This document shows positions 6,831 to 14,312 of a stretch of 34,154 nucleotides of DNA, in pieces (the first letter of the stretch is position 1; every line of letters starts with the position of its first letter). The position numbers and the translations under genes are program-made. This DNA comes from Casp-actino8 sp964513215 (GTDB lineage Bacteria; Actinomycetota; Acidimicrobiia; Acidimicrobiales; Ilumatobacteraceae): contig CAZELU010000021.1 in NCBI GenBank assembly GCA_964513215.1, forward strand, positions 1 to 34,154, read 5' to 3'. The notes below the pieces were generated by a model. That model was not told the DNA's origin and ran no database searches. It saw only the letters and a program-made list of their open reading frames with translations.

Positions 6831-7589
6831 TCAGCGTTGATGCTTCGGACACCAAAAGGTCGTGCGCCCGCCCACCGTCGCCCGCTTCAGAATCGCGCCG
6901 TCACGCGGACACGCGGAGCCCGGAACGCGCAACTCCACACTCAAACGGCCGGCATGACTACCACCACGGCGCGCCAGTTGTGGAAGCACCGCCCGCATCT
7001 TCGCGTGAATCAGGTCGACGGATACGGCATCGAGTTTCTTGCGACGCGGGTCGACATCGGCCCGCCACAAGATCTCGTCCACCAGCATGTTGCCGAGTCC
7101 AGCCACGGATGATTGATCGAGTAGCACCGCCTTGATCGGCGCATTGCGACCGACCACTCGCTCGCGGAATTGCTGCTTCGTGATCGTCATCGCATCGGGC
7201 CCCAGACCCTCACCGTGCCGGGTCGGCTGCACCCGGGCGAAGCGACGAGGGTCGCTGATGTACATGAAGCCTTTCCCGAACGAGAGTCCGAAACGAATCC
7301 AGCGCGAATCATCCGAGGCCGCGTACGACAGCTCGTCGATGGGTGACCGGCCGTCCACGATGATTCGACCCGACATTCCGAAGTGGAGATCGACGGCCAG
7401 CGACGACGTGTGGAGCGTCAGCACCTTGCCGAGACGCGTCACGTCGGTGATGCGCTGGCCTTCCAGGCCCCGCACGACTCCCGGTTCGCCCACCACCAAC
7501 GAGTCGAGATGCGTCACGCGCGACACCCGGCGACCGATCACTCGACGGGCCGCTTCGGCGTACATCTCCACTTCGAGGATCTCGGGCAC
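6831..7589 (-). CDS. Fpg/Nei-family DNA glycosylase (MutM-like)
   Basis: 252 aa bifunctional DNA glycosylase/AP lyase that removes oxidised bases in base-excision repair. After Met removal the N-terminal Pro (Val-Pro-Glu: P2 nucleophile, E3) is exposed, as needed for Schiff-base catalysis. The beta-loop Lys is in 'RLGKVLTL'. The H2TH domain is 'VAGLGNMLVDEILWRADVDP'. The C-terminal finger keeps the catalytic Arg (GGRTTFWC), but its metal ligands read C-x2-D ... C-x2-H rather than four Cys. Start: GTG 7589, because the enzyme must begin at the catalytic Pro and a GACAAT hexamer lies 6 nt upstream. Longer starts up to 7808 would bury the nucleophile and overlap the divergent gene. MutM and Nei cannot be separated with certainty. 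Confidence 0.92.
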   Translation of the reverse strand: MPEILEVEMYAEAARRVIGRRVSRVTHLDSLVVGEPGVVRGLEGQRITDVTRLGKVLTLHTSSLAVDLHFGMSGRIIVDGRSPIDELSYAASDDSRWIRFGLSFGKGFMYISDPRRFARVQPTRHGEGLGPDAMTITKQQFRERVVGRNAPIKAVLLDQSSVAGLGNMLVDEILWRADVDPRRKKLDAVSVDLIHAKMRAVLPQLARRGGSHAGRLSVELRVPGSACPRDGAILKRATVGGRTTFWCPKHQR

Positions 7590-7595
7590 GAGTCC

Positions 7596-7601
7596 ATTGT
7601 C
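7596..7601 (-). promoter_or_regulatory. -10-like hexamer of leaderless glycosylase promoter
   Basis: GACAAT on the minus strand ends 6 nt before the GTG at 7589. The identical hexamer at the same spacing serves the divergent gene at 7671, giving a compact divergent leaderless promoter pair in an 81-bp gap. Confidence 0.45.
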
Positions 7602-7658
7602 GGTCAATGTCCCCCGCATCGTCACATCGGCGACGAACTGCGCGGCGACGCCGTGTGA

Positions 7659-7664
7659 GACAAT
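7659..7664 (+). promoter_or_regulatory. -10-like hexamer of leaderless promoter
   Basis: GACAAT on the plus strand, 6 nt before the ATG at 7671. No Shine-Dalgarno sequence is present between them. Confidence 0.45.
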
Positions 7665-7670
7665 GAGCGC

Positions 7671-8051
7671 ATGAGCGACACACTCATCGGCCTCCTCGGA
7701 ATCGCCGGATGCATCGCCATGATGTGGGGTGCGTCGCGGATCGAGCCGCATTGGTCCAGCAAGGACGGGCGCCGTTTCGTGTGTCGGGTACAGACCCTGG
7801 GCGCCCACGATCTCCCCGACGGTCCGTGGCGCGAGATGCGCGCCTTCGTCGACGGATCGAGCGTCGTGTTGGGTTCGCGTTCGCGCCGAGCCAAGCGCCT
7901 GGCTGGCGTCTACCGGGTGGCTGGCCGAGCTCCTGAGTCACCAGGCAACAAGGCGATCTTCGTGCTCCAGGGCGACGCGCGTCTTCTCGTGCGCATCCCG
8001 GCCAAGAGTCGGGCGGCCGGCACTCTCGACTCACTCGTCGCCACCCGCTGA
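7671..8051 (+). CDS. Membrane-anchored hypothetical protein (DUF2550-like build)
   Basis: 126 aa protein with one N-terminal transmembrane helix (residues 4-20, 'TLIGLLGIAGCIAMMWG') followed by a basic, beta-rich soluble domain. That domain has 'RRFVCRVQTLG..', 'GPWREMRAFVDGSSVVLGSRSRRAKRLAGVYRV' and 'KAIFVLQGDARLLVRIPAKS'. The order (anchor, R-R-F-V-C/L start of the domain, W-x-x-M/G strand, 'L.G.Y.V') loosely recalls actinobacterial DUF2550 proteins, whose function is unknown. I do not claim membership. The gene is transcribed divergently from the DNA glycosylase with a leaderless-type promoter, and is convergent with metX. Confidence 0.8.
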   Translation: MSDTLIGLLGIAGCIAMMWGASRIEPHWSSKDGRRFVCRVQTLGAHDLPDGPWREMRAFVDGSSVVLGSRSRRAKRLAGVYRVAGRAPESPGNKAIFVLQGDARLLVRIPAKSRAAGTLDSLVATR

Positions 8052-8078
8052 ACGTGCCGCTTCAGCGCGGAGCACGGC

Positions 8079-9230
8079 TCAAACGTTGGCGAGGAAGTGA
8101 CGTAGCGGCGGGCCCACCTGATCGAGATCGATCAGGAACGAATCGTGCCCGTGCGGCGAGTCGATCTCGATGTACTCGGCCGGAACTCCGCGCGACACGA
8201 GCATGTCGCGAATCTGGATCTGCTGATACGCGGGATACAGCATGTCGCTGTGAATGCCCAGGGTGAGCGTGGGCACGTTGATACGTGCCATGGCCGCTTC
8301 GAGTCCACCTCGACCGCGGCCGATGTCGTGGAGGTCCATCGCCTTCCCGATCACGAGATACGAGTTGGCGTCGAAACGGCGCACGAGTTTGTCACCGTGA
8401 TACTCGAGGTAACGCTCGACTTCGAATTTCTGGTCGATCGACTTGAGCGCGTTGTCGCTACCCACGATCTGGCGACCGAAACGTTCGGTGAACACGTTGT
8501 CACTTCGGAACGTCACCTGAGCCACCATGCGCGCGGTCGACAGGCCCTCGTGCGGACCGTCGCCCGGCGCGGCGTCGTAGTAATCCCCACCCCGCCATTT
8601 CGGATCGGTCATGATCGCGCGACGGCCGATGGAGCCCCAGGCGATCTGCTGCGCCGACGCCTGCGCACACGTGGCGATGGGCGCGATCGATGCGACACGG
8701 TCGGGATAGGTGGTGACCCACTCGAGAACCTGCATTCCACCCATCGATCCGCCGATGATCGAATGCCAACGACCGATTCCGAGATGATCGGCCAGACGAA
8801 CTTGTGCTCGCACCATGTCGCGAATGGTGATCACCGGGAATCGTGAGCCGTACGGCTTGCCGTCTTCGGGATGCAGCGAAGCCGGACCCGTCGTTCCCTG
8901 ACAACCGCCGAGAACGTTGGTGCACACGACGAACCACTCGTTCGTGTCGATGGCGAGACCCGGACCGACCGCACTCTCCCACCAACCCGGCGTCGGGTGA
9001 CCGAGATCGGCCGGACCGGCGACGTGACTGTCGCCCGTCCAGGCGTGGCACATCAGGACCGCGTTGCTCGCGTCGGCGTTGAGCGTTCCCCACGTCTCGT
9101 ACGCGACGACGACGCCATCGAGCACCTGACCAGAGTCGAGGGCCAACTTGCGATCGAGCGACAAGAACTGCCGATTCCCTACCGGGTCGGTCGGACGCCA
9201 GGCACCCGACACGGGCACTGCATCGTTCAT
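8079..9230 (-). CDS. metX: Homoserine O-acetyltransferase
   Basis: 383 aa alpha/beta-hydrolase-fold enzyme that transfers acetyl (or succinyl, in some relatives) from acyl-CoA to L-homoserine, the committed step of methionine synthesis. The nucleophile elbow GGSMGGMQ places Ser162, with the acid Asp near 329 (HSDMLYP) and His362 (HGHDSF) completing the triad. 'NVLGGCQGTTGP' and 'AAPGDGPHEGL' are typical MetX segments. ATG 9230 is chosen because AAAGGAG lies 6 nt upstream and the N-terminus matches the family; the frame is open to 9494 but that part is the riboswitch leader. It is regulated by a SAM riboswitch at 9269-9387. The acyl-donor specificity cannot be settled by eye. Confidence 0.96.
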   Translation of the reverse strand: MNDAVPVSGAWRPTDPVGNRQFLSLDRKLALDSGQVLDGVVVAYETWGTLNADASNAVLMCHAWTGDSHVAGPADLGHPTPGWWESAVGPGLAIDTNEWFVVCTNVLGGCQGTTGPASLHPEDGKPYGSRFPVITIRDMVRAQVRLADHLGIGRWHSIIGGSMGGMQVLEWVTTYPDRVASIAPIATCAQASAQQIAWGSIGRRAIMTDPKWRGGDYYDAAPGDGPHEGLSTARMVAQVTFRSDNVFTERFGRQIVGSDNALKSIDQKFEVERYLEYHGDKLVRRFDANSYLVIGKAMDLHDIGRGRGGLEAAMARINVPTLTLGIHSDMLYPAYQQIQIRDMLVSRGVPAEYIEIDSPHGHDSFLIDLDQVGPPLRHFLANV

Positions 9231-9268
9231 CTCGGGCTCCTTTCGTCGACTCGTCGCGGCAGGTGACC

Positions 9269-9387
9269 CATCCAGGGAAGCTTCGTTGCCGGCGAACCGG
9301 CCACATCCCCACCGCACGAAGCGGCAGGAGGCACCTTGGGGCTTCCGCCCAGGTTGCCGGGCCCGATTTCTCGAGCCGCTCTGGATG
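9269..9387 (-). promoter_or_regulatory. SAM riboswitch (SAM-I/SAM-IV superfamily) of metX
   Basis: The metX leader RNA has a perfect 7-bp closing helix P1 (CATCCAG at the 5' side, CTGGATG at the 3' side). Inside are the hallmarks of the SAM-I/IV core: 'AGAGCGGC', 'CCCGGCAACC', 'CCAAGGTGCC' and 'TCCTGCCGC'. The P4-like hairpin is CCGC-TTCGT-GCGG, and an additional hairpin GCCGG-TTCG-CCGGC follows before P1 closes. AGAGCGGC and the extra hairpin point to the actinobacterial SAM-IV or SAM-I/IV variant rather than classical SAM-I. The Shine-Dalgarno sequence lies 26-30 nt after P1 with no obvious U-tract terminator, so control of translation is likely. Binding of SAM would lower metX expression. 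Confidence 0.88.
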
Positions 9388-9399
9388 AGACGAGCCAAG

Positions 9400-9419
9400 G
9401 TTACCGACTCAGCGGTAAC
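9400..9419 (-). terminator. Hairpin across the stop codon of the isocitrate-lyase-like gene
   Basis: A perfect 7-bp inverted repeat (GTTACCG / CGGTAAC, 6-nt loop) includes the stop codon of the gene ending at 9409. It lies 12 nt before the metX riboswitch. It has no U-run. It may separate the upstream operon from metX or cap its 3' end. The role is inference. Confidence 0.35.
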
Positions 9420-10260
9420 GCTCCTCGGTGGTTTGGTGTTCGGGCAGACCCACCAGATCGGTGAACTCGTCGAATCGCCCCGGGCGCACCGCACCGAGCG
9501 AGCCGGTCGAGGCCAACGTGGACGCCGCCGCGGTCATGGCATCGACGGCCGCGAACAACAAGCCCACCGGCGACACCAGCAGGCGGAAACCGCGGTCGGC
9601 CAATTCGGATGCGGAGAGATGAGCGATGCCGCCCTTCTCGGCCATGTTCGCGACCAACACCACATCGGGAAGTTCTCGCGCGATCGTGTCGAGCTCGTCT
9701 TCCGACGCGGGTGCTTCGATGAACACGGCGTCAACACCCAGATCACGCGCGCGCTTACCCCGCTCGATGGCCTCGTCGAGCCCGAGGGCACCACGAGCAT
9801 CGGTACGAGCGGTGACGACGAGTTCGGTGCGATGATCGATGGCGGCACGCACCTTGGCCAACCAGTCGTCGGTCGGGACCACTTGTTTGTTGGGCATGTG
9901 ACCGCACTTCTTCGGCCACACCTGATCTTCGAGGAACATGCCCGCCGCGCCCGCTTCTTCCCACAACTCGACCGTTCGCATCACGTTCATGGCGTTGCCA
10001 TAGCCGGTGTCGGCATCCACAACGACCGACCGAGTCGGAACGGCGTGACAGATCCGCCGGGCGGTCTCGGCCATCTCGACCTGCGATAGATGACCCACAT
10101 CGGGTTCACCGAGCAACGCACCCGACACGGCGAAACCCGACACGAACAATGAATGAAAGCCGGCCCGCTCGGCCACCAACGCCGATGTGGCGTCCCACAC
10201 CCCGGGCATCACGACCACTTCGCGCCGCGCGAGCCGAGCCCGCAGGGCGTCGGCCGTCAC
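9409..10260 (-). CDS. Isocitrate lyase / PEP mutase superfamily enzyme
   Basis: 283 aa TIM-barrel C-C (or C-P) lyase. It has the superfamily metal and substrate motifs 'VDADTGYGN' (about residue 88) and 'EDQVWPKKCGHMPNKQ'. The latter carries the KKCGH signature with catalytic Cys, shared by isocitrate and 2-methylisocitrate lyases. Also visible are 'VVTARTDARGALGLDEAIERG' and the C-terminal 'NMAEKGG'. The length fits the short 2-methylisocitrate lyase/oxaloacetate decarboxylase group rather than full-length AceA. The start is GTG 10260, which overlaps the stop of the acyl-CoA synthetase gene (GTGA). A longer frame to 10578 is antisense-like. Operon context with fatty acid activation enzymes fits cleavage of a C4-C7 dicarboxylic product such as methylisocitrate. 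Confidence 0.88.
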   Translation of the reverse strand: MTADALRARLARREVVVMPGVWDATSALVAERAGFHSLFVSGFAVSGALLGEPDVGHLSQVEMAETARRICHAVPTRSVVVDADTGYGNAMNVMRTVELWEEAGAAGMFLEDQVWPKKCGHMPNKQVVPTDDWLAKVRAAIDHRTELVVTARTDARGALGLDEAIERGKRARDLGVDAVFIEAPASEDELDTIARELPDVVLVANMAEKGGIAHLSASELADRGFRLLVSPVGLLFAAVDAMTAAASTLASTGSLGAVRPGRFDEFTDLVGLPEHQTTEERYR

Positions 10261-11885
10261 GACGTCACACCGAGTCGTTCGAAGGCCACACCTTTCAATC
10301 GCTTGTAGTCGACCTTGCCGTTGGGTGCCCGCCCGATGGTGTCGACGATCACGAGGTGACGAGGCGCTTTGTAGGCCGCGAGCGACGCCTTCACGTGCGC
10401 GTTCAACTCGTCGAGGCTCGGCGTGACTCCCGCGGCTGCTTCGACCACCGCACAGATGGTCTCGCCGAATCGCTGATCGGGAATGCCCACAGCAACAGCG
10501 TCGCGCACCGACGGGTGGCGCTTCAGCGCTTCTTCCACCTCTTCGGGGAACACCTTCTCTCCACCGGTATTGATGCACACCGACCCGCGCCCCAACAAGT
10601 TGATCGTTCCGTCAGCCAGCACCTCGGCCCAGTCGCCCGGGACGCTCCAGCGCCGACCCTCGAAGGTGCGGAACGTCTGGGCGGTCTTGGCCTCGTCGCG
10701 GTAGTACCCGAGCGGGATGAAACCACCAACGGCGACCAAGCCGCGCTCGCCGGAGCCCGGTTCGACACGACGCCCGTCCTCGGTGAACACCACGCACGAC
10801 GGTCCGAGTTGGAACTTCGCCGTCTCGCTCGCCGCACCAGCAGCACTGACCGATCCACCCAGACCCACCGCTTCGGACGAACCGAACGAGTCGAACAAGA
10901 TCACGTGAGGAATGTGCTTCAAGAGACCCTGTTTGTTCTCCTGACTCCACATCACACCCGACGACGACATGAGGATCAGACTCGACAAGTCGTACTTACC
11001 CGGATTCGCCTCGAGATTCTCGAGGATGGGTCCGGCAAAGGCCTGCCCCACGATCACGAGCGACGTGACCTTGTTGCGCTGCACTTCATCCAGGAGTTCG
11101 TCGATGTCGAGCGACCGGGACGGCATCGTGACGATGCAGCCGCCCATGTTCAGGGTGATGAGACTCGAGAACTGACCGGTGCCGTGCATCAGCGGACACG
11201 CCGAGAGCGTCACGAAGGGCGGAACGCTCTCGCCGATACGGCTGATGAGATGATCGAACGACTCAGCAGGCGAAATCCCGAGGAGCGCCTGACCGCCCGC
11301 GCCCAGCACGTTGAAGAGATCGTCCTGACGCCACATCACACCCTTGGGCATCCCGGTTGTTCCACCGGTGTACAGGAGCAAGAGATCGTCGGGACTGCGT
11401 CCCCACGGCCCGCGCACCGGGCCCGGCACCGAGCGGGCCACCACGTGGTCGTAATCGACCGCCCACGACGGCACGTCGTGTGATCCGTCGGCCACGCAGT
11501 ACCAACGACGTACTTTCGGGAGCCGCGCGCGCACGTCGTCGACGAGCGGCACGAACGTCGCGTGGAACACGACGGCTTCGGCATCGGCATTGTCGAAGAG
11601 GTACGTGACTTCCTCGGGGCCGTAGCGGTAGTTGGTGTTGACCGGAGCGAAGCCACCCTTGAAGGCCGCGACGTAGGTCTCGAGATACTCGGGACAGTTG
11701 TACAGATACGCCGCGACCTTGCTCTGCTTGGTGAGGCCCGCCTCGATGAAGTCGGCCGCCAGTGCCGCGGTGCGTTCGTCGAACTGTCGCCACGTGAAGC
11801 GGCGATCACCTTGGATCTGGCACGGCGCATCCGGCGTCTTGGCGGCGATCGCCTCGTACACGTCGGCAATGTTCCACTCGGTCAT
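10257..11885 (-). CDS. Acyl-CoA synthetase (AMP-forming), FadD-like
   Basis: 542 aa ANL-superfamily ligase that adenylates a carboxylic acid and transfers it to CoA. The P-loop-like AMP motif is 'LLYTGGTTGMPKGVMW' (about 170). The A5 region is 'FDSFGSSEAVGLG', and the A7/A8 hinge reads 'GDWAEVLADGTINLLGRGSVCINTGGEKVFPEEVE'. The catalytic Lys is in the C-terminal 'APNGKVDYKRL'. The sequence style (NIADVYEAIA start; GGCIVTMPSRSLDIDELL) is close to actinobacterial FadD17/FadD19-type synthetases. Some of these activate steroid side-chain acids, but the substrate here is unknown. ATG 11885 has GAGGGGG just upstream. The next gene overlaps by 4 nt. Confidence 0.94.
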   Translation of the reverse strand: MTEWNIADVYEAIAAKTPDAPCQIQGDRRFTWRQFDERTAALAADFIEAGLTKQSKVAAYLYNCPEYLETYVAAFKGGFAPVNTNYRYGPEEVTYLFDNADAEAVVFHATFVPLVDDVRARLPKVRRWYCVADGSHDVPSWAVDYDHVVARSVPGPVRGPWGRSPDDLLLLYTGGTTGMPKGVMWRQDDLFNVLGAGGQALLGISPAESFDHLISRIGESVPPFVTLSACPLMHGTGQFSSLITLNMGGCIVTMPSRSLDIDELLDEVQRNKVTSLVIVGQAFAGPILENLEANPGKYDLSSLILMSSSGVMWSQENKQGLLKHIPHVILFDSFGSSEAVGLGGSVSAAGAASETAKFQLGPSCVVFTEDGRRVEPGSGERGLVAVGGFIPLGYYRDEAKTAQTFRTFEGRRWSVPGDWAEVLADGTINLLGRGSVCINTGGEKVFPEEVEEALKRHPSVRDAVAVGIPDQRFGETICAVVEAAAGVTPSLDELNAHVKASLAAYKAPRHLVIVDTIGRAPNGKVDYKRLKGVAFERLGVTS

Positions 11886-11924
11886 GCGTCCCCCTCGCAG
11901 TCGGGGCCAACGGTAACCGACGCT

Positions 11925-12299
11925 TCAGGGGCGACGGAGCCGAACCGGGCCCGTGGCGGTGGACGGATCGACCACTCGTCCACCCTGGGTGAAAACCACC
12001 AGGCCCCGCACGCTCAGGCGGCGCGCGGCGGCACGAACCGGCTCCATCAGTTCGCGCCAGTCGTCATCGCGTTCGGCCCGGGCGACCTCCGACGGACACA
12101 GGCTGCCCGTGCGCGTGTCGAGCATCGCTTCGATCCGCACCTCCAGACGACGGTCGAGGTCGGAGACACGCACCCGACGACAACGATCGCTGCAGTACTT
12201 CACCGATTCCCAGTTACGTTCCCACTTCTTGCGCCACTCCATGTGACGGCCGCACGACGCGCAGAACTTGGGCTCGCGCGCCGTGGCGTCGGACGGCAT
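11925..12299 (-). CDS. DUF2256-DUF3253 fusion protein
   Basis: 124 aa protein made of two known domains of unknown function. Residues 10-45 are a DUF2256 zinc ribbon ('KFCASCGRHMEWRKKWERNW', then 'KYCSDRCRR'), with four Cys in two C-x2/3-C knuckles. Residues 50-122 are DUF3253, a winged-helix-like fold ('MLDTRTGSLCPSEVARAE', 'WRELMEPVRAAARRLSVRG', 'TQGGRVVDPSTATGPVRLRRP'). The fusion suggests a small nucleic-acid-binding protein. It starts 1 nt after the stop of the acyl-CoA dehydrogenase gene (TGA-C-ATG), so it is in the same operon, but no metabolic role follows from that. Confidence 0.93.
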   Translation of the reverse strand: MPSDATAREPKFCASCGRHMEWRKKWERNWESVKYCSDRCRRVRVSDLDRRLEVRIEAMLDTRTGSLCPSEVARAERDDDWRELMEPVRAAARRLSVRGLVVFTQGGRVVDPSTATGPVRLRRP

Positions 12300-12300
12300 G

Positions 12301-13398
12301 TCAGCGTGGGAGGCCGAGGACTCGCTCGCCGAGGATGTTGCGCATCACGTTCGAGGTGCCACCCATGATGGTGTAACCAGGTGCGTAGGCGAGACCTTGT
12401 GTCACCTGGTTCCAGAGCGTGGCTTCCGGGCCGAGCACGTGGCTCACGAACTGCGCCACGTCCCATTCGTGTTCGGTGCAGAAGCACTTGGTGGCCGCCG
12501 AGAAGCCAGCCGGTGCCTGGTGCAGCACTTCACGGATCACGAGAATGCGACCGATCCGGTACTTCTCCTCGAGGCGGGCGATCTGCTGACGCACACGCGG
12601 ATCGGAACGGTCGGCCCGCTCGAGCGCAACCTTGTAGAGCGCGTGGTTGGAGACGAGTCGATCGATGCCACCGCGCTCGTGTTCGAGCTGGCGCATCGTC
12701 TGCTTGAACGCATTGCCCTCGACTCCGACCAAGTTGTTGATCGGCACACGCACGTCGGTGAAGAACACTTCGCAGAAGTGGCGGTTGGTCGTCATGTCCT
12801 TGATCGGGCGCACTTCGATGCCCGGTGTGTTCATCGGCACGATGATCTCGCTGATCCCGGCGTGGGGCGGACCCTCAGTAGTGGTGCGGCAGATCAGATA
12901 GCAGTAGTCGGCCACGGCACCGAAGCTCGTCCAGATCTTCTGACCGTTGATGACCCACTCGTCGCCATCGCGCACTGCTTGCGTCTTCAGCGACGCGAGA
13001 TCGGAACCCGAGTTGGGTTCGGACATGCCGATGCACCACACGCTCTGTCCGGCGAGAATGCCAGGAAGATATTCGGCCTGCTGGTCGGGGCGTCCATACG
13101 TCATGAGCGCCGGACCCATCTGGCGATCGGCGAACCACATCGAGCCGATGGGTGCGCCAGCACTGATGAGTTCTTCGCCGATGATCAGACGATCGATGGC
13201 CGGACGGCCCCCTCCACCGAATTCCTTCGGCCAGGTGAGACCGATCCAGCCGCGTGCACCGAGTTCGGCGGCGAACTCCTTCGACCAACCGTTGATCCAC
13301 GAGTCGTTGGCTCGTCCGTACTTCTCGACGGCCTTGGCCGCCACCTCGCGGGCCTCCTCACGAAGGGCGAACTGTTCGTTGGTCCAGGCGAATTCCAC
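12301..13398 (-). CDS. Acyl-CoA dehydrogenase
   Basis: 365 aa FAD-dependent enzyme of the acyl-CoA dehydrogenase family, introducing an alpha-beta double bond in an acyl-CoA. Family signatures visible are 'CIGMSEPNSGSDLASLKTQA' (FAD/substrate loop), 'DEWVINGQKIWTSFGAVADY', 'TTNRHFCEVFFTDVRVP' and the C-terminal 'GYTIMGGTSNVMRNILGERVLGLPR'. GTG 13398 is chosen because the protein then starts VEFAWTNEQ, like its relatives. It also leaves the palindrome at 13439-13456 in the promoter, and a GAGACT hexamer sits 6 nt upstream. The frame is open to 13461. First gene of an apparent operon: dehydrogenase, DUF2256-DUF3253, acyl-CoA synthetase, isocitrate-lyase-like. Confidence 0.93.
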   Translation of the reverse strand: MEFAWTNEQFALREEAREVAAKAVEKYGRANDSWINGWSKEFAAELGARGWIGLTWPKEFGGGGRPAIDRLIIGEELISAGAPIGSMWFADRQMGPALMTYGRPDQQAEYLPGILAGQSVWCIGMSEPNSGSDLASLKTQAVRDGDEWVINGQKIWTSFGAVADYCYLICRTTTEGPPHAGISEIIVPMNTPGIEVRPIKDMTTNRHFCEVFFTDVRVPINNLVGVEGNAFKQTMRQLEHERGGIDRLVSNHALYKVALERADRSDPRVRQQIARLEEKYRIGRILVIREVLHQAPAGFSAATKCFCTEHEWDVAQFVSHVLGPEATLWNQVTQGLAYAPGYTIMGGTSNVMRNILGERVLGLPR

Positions 13399-13438
13399 GA
13401 GGTGAGTCTCGCCGATCGAAAGGGTCGGCCACCAACGT

Positions 13439-13456
13439 CTGGACTGTGAAGTCCAG
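13439..13456. promoter_or_regulatory. Palindromic operator candidate in divergent promoter
   Basis: A perfect 7-bp inverted repeat (CTGGACT, 4-nt centre GTGA, AGTCCAG) sits between the divergent starts of the acyl-CoA dehydrogenase (13398) and the PhyH-type dioxygenase (13478). The length and symmetry suit a homodimeric regulator controlling both operons. It does not match the published KstR consensus (TnnAACnnGTTnnA) as I remember it. Confidence 0.45.
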
Positions 13457-13477
13457 CGCACATGGAAGACTGGGTCG

Positions 13478-14308
13478 ATGACCGATCGACCCGCCCTCCT
13501 GGACGAGCCCTACTCATTGGCCCCGGGAACGGTCGAGACGTTCGAGTCGGCCGGCCATGCGGTGGTTCGCGGGCTCGCTCCCCCGGCCCTCGTGGATCGG
13601 TACAAACCGGCCATCGACGAGGCGACCATGGCTCTGCGGTGGGACAAGCGGCCGCTCGAGGAGCGCGACACGTACGGCCGGGCGTTCATTCAGTCGGCCA
13701 ACGTCCATCGCCACGACCCGGCCGTGGCCGAGTTCGCACTGGCCCGGAGGTTCGCCCGGGTGGCCGCCGAGTTACTGCAATGCGACGGCGTTCGGCTCTA
13801 TCACGATCAGGCGTTGTACAAGGAGCCCGGTGGGGGCTTCACGCCCTGGCACCAAGATCAGGTGTACTGGCCGCTCGATTCCGATCGAACCATCACGATG
13901 TGGATGCCGCTCGTCGACATTCCTCGCGAGGTGGGTGGCATGACGTTTGCCGATGGGTCGTGGCGCCACGGCAATCTCGGTGAACTCGTGATCGGAGACG
14001 CGTCGCACGAATACTTCGACACCGTCGTGGCCGAGCGCGGATTCACGCTGTCGACCCACGGACCGTTCACCGCTGGCGACGCCACCTTCCACCGCGGCTG
14101 GACCCTGCACTCGGCCCCCGCCAACGACTCCGACCTCATGCGCGCCGTACTCACCGTCATCTACTACGCCGACGGCACACGCATCTCCGACGCCGATCAT
14201 CCCGCGCGCCAGTTCGACCTCGCGTTGTGGCTCGGCGGTGGCCAGACCGGTGCTCTGGCCGATGGTCCGGGCAATCCGCTGCTGTGGCATCGCTCGTGGG
14301 AATCATGA
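13478..14308 (+). CDS. Phytanoyl-CoA dioxygenase (PhyH) family protein
   Basis: 276 aa Fe(II)/2-oxoglutarate-dependent oxygenase with a double-stranded beta-helix fold. The metal triad is visible: H125 and D127 in 'TPWHQDQVYW' and H211 in 'GWTLHSAP', with R222 ('DLMRAVLTVIYY') as the likely 2-oxoglutarate anchor. It also has the family's 'MWMPLVDIPREVGGMTFADGS' strand. PhyH enzymes hydroxylate phytanoyl-CoA or diverse small molecules; the substrate here is not readable. ATG 13478 follows an AAGACT hexamer by 6 nt. Only 4 nt separate its stop from the start of the radical SAM gene, so the two form an operon. Confidence 0.92.
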   Translation: MTDRPALLDEPYSLAPGTVETFESAGHAVVRGLAPPALVDRYKPAIDEATMALRWDKRPLEERDTYGRAFIQSANVHRHDPAVAEFALARRFARVAAELLQCDGVRLYHDQALYKEPGGGFTPWHQDQVYWPLDSDRTITMWMPLVDIPREVGGMTFADGSWRHGNLGELVIGDASHEYFDTVVAERGFTLSTHGPFTAGDATFHRGWTLHSAPANDSDLMRAVLTVIYYADGTRISDADHPARQFDLALWLGGGQTGALADGPGNPLLWHRSWES

Positions 14309-14312
14309 CGTC

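Noticed and set aside
7590..7808. N-terminal extension of the DNA glycosylase to 7808
   Set aside because: It would bury the catalytic N-terminal Pro and overlap the divergent gene at 7671; the GTG at 7589 has a leaderless promoter.
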